NCBI GenBank assembly: GCA_903813345.2
Contig: CAIIXF020000008.1
Span: forward strand, 8,833,278-8,897,277
Reading direction: 5' to 3'
DNA: 64,000 bases
Source: Owenia fusiformis
Lineage: Eukaryota; Annelida; Polychaeta; Sabellida; Oweniidae
Shown here: positions 1 to 10,500 of the stretch, piece after piece
Numbering within the stretch: position 1 is the first letter of the stretch
Layout of the letters: each line of letters starts with the position of its first letter
The notes under the pieces: model-generated
Databases searched by the model: none
What the model saw: only the letters and a program-made list of their open reading frames with translations
What the model was told of the DNA's origin: nothing
Made by a program: the position numbers and the translations under genes

Positions 1-1507
1 AAAATCCTCAACAAAATATACACCCATAGTAAAATATCTACTCAAATAGATTATGAGTTCTATTAAAATAAATAAAGGACAGAAAAGAAATATTACTTTT
101 CAACATATTTATCTTTATAAAATGACACAATATGCATACATGTATACAAATAATCTATTTTACACTATTGTACAATATTATGAGCTACAAAGATTGACAA
201 TATGCTGTACAGTATAACAGTAAACCCCCAGTGTATTTAAATATTATTTTTATACAATACAACTTACACAGCCAATATTTCATAGAATAAAAAGTATTTT
301 CCATAATCTAGCCAATATACAGTGTAATAGCATGGGCTCTCTCAAAACAATATGATAACAACAAGGGAATTTATTGGAAATTGAACTCTTTTTCAATGTG
401 CAGAAGATAATCAGACACACTTAAATATATTGAAAGAACTGTGCACATATCCTCTAAGTTTTAACTAATTGCATACCAGGAAATATACAGATGAAACAAA
501 ACATTTGTAGAACATAAAGCACCAAATGTACATTTCAAAGCACATGAAAACATATCACCAAGAAACAATTGAAAATATGTGAATAGGCCTACTTTATATA
601 CTGATTCAAACATATAATTCTGAGCACAGTTTGCAAAGTATATGATAAGATGCTGAATTAAAACTCCAATAGTTAATATATGACTCTTTTATCATAACCA
701 TCCATTTTAAATTCTACGTAATGTGCAATGAAAATTATTCACAAAATGGAATGCCCTTCTATTTCAAACTCATTTTTGCTCTGAAATCAACTCAGGCTTC
801 GTTGCATATGACTTATACATGTATTCCTGTGTAATCCCCATAATATGTACAAATGTCAGTTTATAGTTTTAATTGGGGTTTTTCTAAAGAAAACCATGTA
901 ATAAAAGTCAATGGTTTTAGTATATTTCTACAAATACAAAACCATTATTTATTAATTGTAAAAGTAATCACAGGATTCAATTTAAAGTAAACAAAATCCA
1001 AAATAAAAGAGAAGTAAATGCATTAAACAAATTCAAAAATGCATTAAACAAATTGGCGAATGCATTAAACAAATTGGTGAATGCATTAAACAGCCTATTG
1101 ACTACAAGTTTGGGTTTTTACATAGTTATAAAAATAATATAAAGCGACTTATTGGTGACTGCTATTTCTAATTTTAGGTTCCACGATGGCTGTCATAACA
1201 GCCCTATTTAACAATTGTATATAGGCCTCTATCTTATTGCCCTTTATAGCTGAATTTTCAAGACTAAAGGGAACACAAATGTCATGAGATAAAGAGATGC
1301 ACAAATCAAAATTTTCAGGAGCATAAAAACTTCATTTGACAATTCTTACAAATAAAATGTGCGAATGAAGTCAACCAATGAAATTATATACCCCTTTGTC
1401 TTTACATGTCTCACATATATTTAGACCATGGCTTTGGCATTGAAATTTCTTTGCATACAATATGGGCACAATTTAAAAAAGAAAATATTTATAAGGTGAG
1501 CACTTTT
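1..1507. other. Region downstream of TMX1 (3'UTR and flank)
   Basis: No coding exon is visible on either strand. The region should hold the 3' UTR of the minus-strand TMX1 gene. AATAAA-type signals on the minus strand occur near 948-953 and 370-375, but neither can be chosen from sequence alone. A short 21-bp tandem repeat is annotated separately. Confidence 0.5.
1017..1092. repeat. 21-bp tandem repeat, about 3.6 copies
   Basis: The motif AATGCATTAAACAAATT recurs at 1017, 1038, 1059 and 1080, a strict 21-bp period. It lies in the TMX1 3' flank. No function is apparent. Confidence 0.9.
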
Positions 1508-1594
1508 TTAGAGTGAGTCCATCTTGGATGGTTGCCTCTTTCGTGTGGTTGACTCTGCAGTATCATCTAGTAGATCATCATCTGTTCCTTCTTC
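1508..1594 (-). CDS. TMX1: TMX1 exon 7 (acidic tail and stop)
   Basis: Codes EEGTDDDLLDD... to ...KRQPSKMDSL and a TAA stop at 1508-1510. Acceptor TTCTGCAG. The acidic then basic cytosolic tail is typical of TMX1. Confidence 0.9.
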   Translation of the reverse strand, partial: EEGTDDDLLDDTAESTTRKRQPSKMDSL

Positions 1595-4500
1595 CTGCAG
1601 AATAAAATATACATTAATGAGTATAAATAATGTAAAGCATTACTATTAATGTTTTTAATGTTTGCAGATTGTTGAAATTTTTCTGCAGTAATTTCTTTTC
1701 ACTATTAAGCTAAAAATATCTCACATACAAAATGTTGCTAAAAAATCTATATTTCACAATCAGCCAGCTCTATGAGAAAGAAATTCCCATGTGAACAAAA
1801 TATGTTCTCTCAAATCAGTATGTTTCTTGACTACTTATCATAAATACATGTATGTCATGCTTAACCCCTTGACTACCTGGAGTGACAAGATTTCTCGTAA
1901 CCTCAGAAATTATCTTGAAACCCAGAGTGATGAGAAAATCTGTCACCAATTTTTTCACGAAAACTGCTCTAATTTGAAAAATTTTCATCCAATATACACA
2001 AAAATTGTTTTAAAATGTCTAAAAATGATCTCTGCCATCTAATTTTACTATGTAGAGCATCTAAAATTGTATAGGTATTTAGTAAAATGTCAAAAGGTGG
2101 CAAAAATGAAAACTTCTCTCATTTCAACTGATTTTAGAATCTGGGATTCAAGAGGTTAAAGTACCAAAAAGCTAGTGTAGCAATATTGGTTGTTGAATAT
2201 GTTCAACCAATCATATTGCAATATTTCAATTAAGTGTATGATAAAATGACTTACACTTTCCTCTGAGGATGTATCTTTATGTCGTTTGTCGGGGTTAGCA
2301 AAGTATTCCTGAGGAGGTCTATAGCTGGGTCTAGGGGGACACATACAGTCACATAGGCACACTAAAAGCTGGAAAACATGGGAATTTTACATGAAGAATT
2401 GTACATGAAATACTGTAAATAAAGAATCTGTACATGTTGAAATGTACATGTAAACCAGTACAGGAAGAATTGTACATGTCATGTAGATCTGTATGGGTCC
2501 ATGTTAACTGCAACCAGTCTCCTGAGTCAATGCGACCAACTCCATTTGTTTGCTCAAAATAATTAGATACATTATAAGCAAAAGTGACCAATGAGAGGCA
2601 GGATCACTTGGAGCCTGGTTGAAGTTTGCACACTTCGGATCTGTACACGTAGAACTGTACATGTATGTGTAGAATTGCACATGTAGATTGAAGAGAACCA
2701 TTTCTAATCATCATTCAATGACTGATGGACAGCTGGTACAAATAAAATACAAGAAATATTCAAGAAAATCAGCATTTATTAAAATCTAATCGAAGAATCA
2801 TATCAAATCAACATGAATTCAATTTCATTGTTTTAAATGCAAAAGTTTGATTTTCATAAAAAAGCCAATGAAACAAGTAATACATGGACTAGACTCAGCT
2901 TGGGTGTCATCTTATCTGAAACATGATAGCACAAATGTCATGTCACACAGACAAATGTCATGTCATACAGTCTCTACCCATTATTATTCAAAGGAAAGTT
3001 TAACAAAAGAAGTACTGTTTTCTACATACCAGGCCAAGCACTAGTCCTGCACATATAGTTGCAATGCCAAACAGGACGTAACTCCCCCACTCTGGGACAC
3101 CATATGTCTCCGTCATTGTTGTATGTATATTCTGAAATCAGAGGAGAATAATGCAGTGAATGTACTGCAATTTGGAGCAACATATTATTTTAAATATTCT
3201 GTTTAGATTATCTATGTTGGAAAAAAACTTGAAGAAAATTTGTGTAATTAGGAATTTAAGCAATGAAAAAAATCAGGGGAAAATAAACTGATACAGTAAC
3301 AAGAATTGAAAACCAAAAAGGGGAGTATCTAATTATGGATATGAATCTGAATTAAAAGGACATCTTAAAAAATGTCTCACAAAAATCTAGGAGTAATATT
3401 AGAAAAATGAAGTTTTTAAAAAATGGAGGTTTATATCAAGAAATAAGGGAAACCCTTAAAATATTCATTGGATTTTCTTGTATTCATAAAGATTGGAGTG
3501 TTTATTGATTATACATTAAAACCTGCATATCCGAACACCTGGCTATCTGAATACCTCCCATGTTAAGGAAACCTTGAAATGTGAAAATTTCCCAATTTAA
3601 ACAATGAACTGTCATATTTGAAATATATGTCTTATCTGAACAAATTAAAAAAAATATCACATGTTGCAAATAGTCTAATACAAAACTGCACTAATTAATA
3701 TCATATCCAAACCTTTGAAAAAACACTGAATGGTCTCAATCTTGATGTTTCCTTCTAACACGACTAAAAAATTAATTTAATTGGATTTTAAAATTGAAGC
3801 TATATGGTCAATAGAGCTTAAAATGTTTATTTAAAATGTGTTCATATTTTTTCAAAATCCAGAATCTCCCAAATGCAAAAAACATTGAATTGTGAACACA
3901 TCCTAATCTGAATCCTATATGACGTTCAGAGTAGACAGGTTTTACTGTACTTAAATATATAAACTTACCCTGATGATCATTGCAGCTTTGAATAGCATTC
4001 CAACAACAGCCATTCTACAAGAAATATGCAATATGAAATAAGTATAAATGTAGGGCAGATTGAGATTACTCAATTTACACTTCTTTCATTACTAACTACA
4101 TATATAAAAATCACTTGAAGTGCTCAAAATGGTGAAAACTGAATGCTTTTCTGGCCAGCCCCCTTGCCACCCCCCCCCCCCCCCTTGTCTGGTATAATGT
4201 ACTTTTACTGTATTTCACAAAAGGAAATGAATTGAGGAAGTACAAAGTTTATGACCAAGTTGAAATGACTGGTTGAGACTCCTATGATTGAGTTGAGTTA
4301 TAAACTAATAGGGGTCGGGTTGTTCTTTAGTTGAGTTGACATAAGTTGAGACATTTTTTGTTGAGTCAACTTTGTGTTAATGTGACTTTGGGTCTTGACC
4401 GTGTATATTGAAGCATAAAGTACTTACTGTGGTGAGGATGGGCTCCAGTACCAAGCTATTGGCTCCAACATTTCATACTTTTTCTCATCGAGGAATGTGA

Positions 4501-7500
4501 TAAGCGCATGTTCTGAACGCTCGCCTTTATACTGCCTGAACACACCATCTTTTACACTGCAAAACAAATAGTTCTATATTATAACAGTTTCAAAAAAGTA
4601 TACAATTTTTATCCACAAGTAGATAGTCCAGGAAAAAGGTGATACATTATCTGGCATGAGGTTAAATATGCATTTTATGTATCAGCAACAAGACTTCTTT
4701 CACAAAATAAAAAACAATTAAGCCTTCATTAACAAAACATACAATTAAGCAATGTCTAAATATAGTTAAACAATGATGGCATTTACTGCAATAATAAAGA
4801 CTGGTGTTATATTGTTAAAAATGTGAACAAGGCGAAGCTATATGACATTTCAGATATTACTTTGAGATTTACCACATCCTACAACTGGTGTGGGTGTTCA
4901 GTGTCATTGGTGAACAATCAACATGCACTGACATACGAGTATATGGGTTTAATGCTGTGAATACTCATTAGTGTATGGTGGGGACAATGCTGTGAATACT
5001 CACTAGTATATAGTGGGGGACAATGCAGTGAATACTCACTGACATACAAGTATATGGGGATAATGCTGTGAATACTCACTAGTATATAGTGGGGACAATG
5101 CTGTGAATACTCACTGGCATACGAGTATATGGGGATAATGAATACTGTGAATACTAAATTGTATATATGGGGACAATGCTGTGGAAACTCACTAGTATAT
5201 AGTGGGTAATGATGGCATACTCACTTGTATATATGGGGGAACTGCTGTGAATACTCACTGGTACATAGTGGGTAATGCTGTGAATACTCACTGGTATATA
5301 TGGGGGCAATGGTGTTAATACTCACTGGTATATAGAGGGTAATGCTGTGAATAGTCACTGGTATACATGAGGGGCAATGCTGTGAATACTCACTGGTATA
5401 TACATAGTAGGTAATGCTGTGCATACTTACAGGTATATATGGGGGACAATGCTGTGAATACTCACTAGTATATAGTGGGGACAATGCTATGAATACTCAC
5501 TGCTATATAGTGGGTAATACTGTGCATACTCACTGGTATATATTGGGGGGATGCTGCGGATACTCACTGGTATATAGTAGGTAATGCTGTGCATACTCAC
5601 TGGTATATATAGTAGGTAATGCTGTGCGTACTCACTGGTATATAGTAGGTAATGCTGTGATAAGGAATCTTCCACTTAGACTAGGATTCTCTGTTATATC
5701 AGACTTAGCAATAGTCACACTGAAGTCTTTCTGCCACCCAGCCACCTTGTCCCATGTCTCCTCTAGCTGCCTGCATGCCGGGCACCATGGCGCATAACTA
5801 GAATCATAGATATTTAACATATATTTAGTATTATGCTCCTTCAACAAAGTAATCCCTCTTTGACTATGACTCATCCTCTGCCATAATTGATTTTAAACAA
5901 CCCATATTCCTTCATCCAGTTAACATTCTTATAATTGTAGAATACACACAAATAAACAGATATTTTTTTTTTTTTTTTTTTTTATTAAATTAATCATTTG
6001 TACAAAGAATACATACAATAATACAGTGTAAGTGGCTGTGCTTTTAGCATTATTAGCCACGTTCTACAATTACAATATAAAATGTATTCAATCAATAATA
6101 TTTGATTAAAATAAATGAGATACAATAAGATAAAAGTTGTTTTGTGGAGGATTTCAGACATTTACACATCGCTCGAAGAAAATGGCACTGCACTTTAAAA
6201 CAATCAGATTCTCAGCTCTACTTAATGTTTTATCACCATTGAGGATCAGAGAAAGTTTATCACGTTGTGTCTTATATTTACGGGAGTATTGTATATTCAT
6301 ATTTTTTAGTTGGTTTTCTAATTCAGTCCAGAATGTTAATCTCAAGTTACATCGAAAAATCACATGGCTGGTTGTTTCACTGTTAATACCACATGAGCAG
6401 ATGGGGGAATTTACATTGGTAAAGTTATGCGAGTAAAGGTGAGCCTTGAAAATGAAATCACATCGTACTCTGTTAAATATAATTTCTTGGTTTCTTGAGA
6501 TGGACAGTTCTGATGAGTTAATGACAGTTTCGTTAAAAATATTTCTTTTAAGGCTTGATTTAAATATGCTTAAGCTAGATGAGTTCTTTATATCAGATGG
6601 CAGTAGATTCCATTCTGATATTGTTTTTGAGATACAAGATCTTTCATAAAATTTGGATTTAACTGGTAAAATATAGTCAAGTTGGTGTCTTAGTACATGT
6701 GTTTGATTTCTTTTTAGTGGTTCAAATATCTCAGTAACATAAGAAGGCAGCAAATTGTTGTGAGCTCTATACATAAAGGTAGCTCTATGATATTGACGTC
6801 TATTTGAGAGTGTGGGCCAATTTAAAGTATTCAACACTTTTGTGGTTGATGTTCCATGCATGGCACCTGAACAAATAAGTGCAGCTTTATAGTAAAGGCG
6901 GTCTAAAAGTTGTAGTTTTGTCAAATTTGCACATCCGTAAAGAATATCACAATAATCAAAGAGTGGCAAAATAAAAGACTTAAAAATTGTTTCAAGGTGT
7001 TTTCCACTTATTTTCTTACTGAAGACTTTTAACGGATTTATGAGTTTATCTATTCTTGCTACAAGTTCAGTAATGTGATAGTCAAAAGTGAGATTTTTGT
7101 CCAAAATCAACCCCAAGTGCTTGTGATTGTTTACTCTTGGTAACTTGTCATTACCAAGGGAAAGATCTGGGGTCAAAATTTCGCGCTTTCTTGGATTAAA
7201 AAAAGTCATATCTTTACTTTTACTAGCTTTGAAGTTTAATTTCCATGTATTTGACCATAAGAGAATTTTATTTAGATCCTCTTGTAATTCATTATTCTTA
7301 ACAGCTGCTGTTTCAGCTGTGAAGGATTGGTAAAGTGACGTGTCGTCTGCATATATAAAACATTTGGTACTTAAGTTATCAGGTAGATCATTGATATAAA
7401 TTAAGAACAGGAGGGGGCCTAATATGGAGCCTTGAGGTACTCCTGCGTTTATATGGTTCATCTCAGATAGTTCAGACTCATGGCCATCCAATACAACTTT

Positions 7501-10500
7501 TACTTGTCTATTTGATAGGTAAGATTTCATTAATTCTATGATGTTATGACCAAAACGTTACATTTTCAGTTTTTTTAATAGTAGCCCATGGGGCATTGAA
7601 TCAAAGGCGGCCGAAATGTCAAGATAAATCCCCCTTACATTGGCCCCATTTTCAATTTCATTAGTTATGACATCAATTATACTTAAAAGCTGTGCCTGGG
7701 TGCTGTGACCTGGCAAAAAGCCACTTTGGAGGTTATAAAATAAATTGTTCAAAATGAGATGGTCAAAAAGTCTTTTGAAGATTACGCGTTCTGCAACTTT
7801 AGATATACAGCTCAGAAGAGTGATAGGTCTATAATTTTTTACATCTGTTTTGTCTTTACTTTTATGAATTGCTACAACATGGCCTATCTTCCAAGAATGG
7901 GGGTATTTATTAAGAATGAACATTTTGTTTAATAATTTTGATAATATGGGTGAAAGTGATGGTGCTGCCATTTTAAGCATTCTATTGCTTAACATGTCAG
8001 GGCCAGTAGCTTTATTTGTATCTAACCCAAGTAAAATGCTATAAACCTCTCTATCATTAGTAGAGAGTAGGTCAAAAGATTGATCAGTTCTTAGAATAAA
8101 AGTTTCATTTCCTTCTTGATAGTTTATATGATATTTGTCAATGAAATGAGACAGTAGCAAGTTTGCTTTGTCATGGCTATCAGTGTAACTGTTACCTCTA
8201 GCATCACAAAGAAGTGGTATTTTACTATTTTTACATTTTCCCAAAAGCCTACTTACAATTGACCAGTATCCTTTGCTTCCATATCTCTGATTACTTAATT
8301 TATAGTACAACCTTGATTCCATTGCCTCTTTGGCCTCACGAATAGCATCATTAACAAGATTACATTGATCAGTATATTTTCTAAAGTATTTGTCATCATG
8401 TGTTTTCCTGTACTTACGATGTAATTTATTTCTTTTATTTATCAAGGTTTTGATATCGCTTGTAAACCATGGCTTATCCGTAGGTTTAATTTCAATGTCA
8501 GAGTTTGGAATAAGATCTGTAAAAATTGCAAGTAACCCTCTAGAAAAATTGCTTACTATGTCATCTAAGTCATTACTACTATCTATCAAATGATCAAAGT
8601 CTGCTGCTCGAACTGAATTGTTAATTATACTTATATCTGCTTGGTCATATTTCCAAATTTTTCTTGAATAGGGACGGTTTTTAAGAGTTTTAAGAAAACA
8701 CTCCGTGTTTATTGAGCAATGGTCAGTGTTTCCAATCGGAGGAGAGACATAGGCATTTGTTATAATATCAGGGCTATTTGAAATGAGAAGATCGATACAT
8801 GATCTACTAGTATTTGTTATTCGCGTAGGTTCATCTATAAGCTGAAAAAGTCCAAGTTCTTCAATGTGTTCAAATAATTTTTTTCCTGTGAAATTTTCAT
8901 TGTCTGAGGCCCACCATTGTTTACTCCTTGCATTAAAATCTCCATTAATAAAAATAGCTTCTGGGTTAGAGTCAAGTGCCATATTGCATGAGTTTGAGAA
9001 CCTAGTGCAGAATTCATTTGCCTCATTTTGAGTTTGCGATGGTGATCTATAATAAATTGCATATAGATATGACTTGTGGTTAATGCTCAATTCAATCCAT
9101 AAGGAGTCACCCTGATCATTCATAAGGTCATTTCTAATTTTAAAAGGGATATCATCTTTAACATATATCAATAGGCCTCGATTTTTATTCGAGTATACAT
9201 GACAATGACCATCTATAGAATAATCAGAAGAAACTGTCAAATCAGTTAGATTTCCAACCTCACAAAGTCCAATAATGTCATTTCCATTGATCTGTATTCT
9301 ATCTTTAAGTGCTTCAAATCTGGCATTTACATTTGCACTTATACTGTTTATATTTGAGAATAAAATCTTTGTGAGCTTAAAATGATTTGTAGGTCCTGGA
9401 TTCTGATGAACATCATTACTCAGTAAAAGAATAGCTTGAACAGTATTAGGAATATAACATAAAATAGCACAGAATGGAATGAACAATAAAACTATACTAG
9501 CAAACATCTTCATTATGTAAAATGTACCAAAATGTTTGTGATTGCTATGAATATAGACAATTGTGCCCATGAAAGTTAAACCATGGATGACAACTAACAA
9601 TGTACTAATGCATCCAAATAAAATCTTACAAGAATTCAAAGTGATTTGCCTGCTTGAATCTGCTCTGTAGAGCTCAAAACCACATATCAATGTAAGGCAA
9701 ATGTACAATGGAATCCAAGAAAATGAGTTAAAATAGTCGAGTATGCAACTGCTGCCATTTTTGACTTTTCTGTTATTAACTGATATAAAACACTTTCTAC
9801 TGTTGTGCATTCCAACACTCATCCTCCAGGCAGTGACACTAATGCCCATTTTAATTTTAATTCATATATGCAATATAAGAAAAGAAACCGTACTATTTAC
9901 AGATAAATTATCTGATGTGTCATGTCTGGTGAACACTTGCTATATGAAATACTGTTCCCTTGATTCCTTATAGTAGCTTATTGAATATGTAATAAAGTAG
10001 CTAGTGATAAGAAAGTAAGGGTTTCACACCAATTAGTTGAAGAGTTTCTCCACAAAACAACCTTTATTTTAAAATATTTAGTTAAAATTGATTAAAGTCA
10101 AGATATAAAACAAATGTAGAAAAGTACAGTTATAGTACTTGACTTTTACTGTAAGTGTTTGGCTCTGAAAACGGCAAACTCAATGTTCTATCTGTTCAAA
10201 GGCAAAAACTTTTGAAAATATGTACAGAGTAACTCATTTCAGGTGAGCAGTGTTTCAGTAAAGTGAAATGCACCTATTAGCGCTACTGATTGGCGCAATG
10301 TAAGGTCATGACCTTGGATCTATGCCAAAACAGTGTTTACATTGAGAGTGATATATACCCGCACATAAGTTTCACTGTAACATAAATGTATGGTTTGTTC
10401 CAAGTATATATCTTGACACAGATATTAAACATTCAAGAAAAATATAATCTAAATTGTTTGTCATTGACTGTTCAAATATGTACAAAACATGACAAATTTG

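Larger units (their letters stand above)
5963..9900 (-). mobile_element. CR1/Jockey-superclade LINE, near full-length ORF2, in TMX1 intron 1
   Basis: A minus-strand non-LTR retrotransposon in the same orientation as TMX1. The 3' end is a 21-nt A tail (T run 5963-5983 on plus). A short 3' UTR precedes the endonuclease/reverse-transcriptase ORF (9849-6154). The 5' boundary is not clear: no ORF1 was recognised, and no target duplication could be assigned. Only one in-frame stop interrupts the ORF, so the copy is young. Confidence 0.88.

Noticed and set aside
5221-5874. Minus-strand ORFs with repeated YTSEYSQH / IPVSMHSI peptides next to TMX1 exon 2
   Set aside because: They are frames read through the donor-derived minisatellite. 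The exon 2 frame itself ends at TGA just after the donor.
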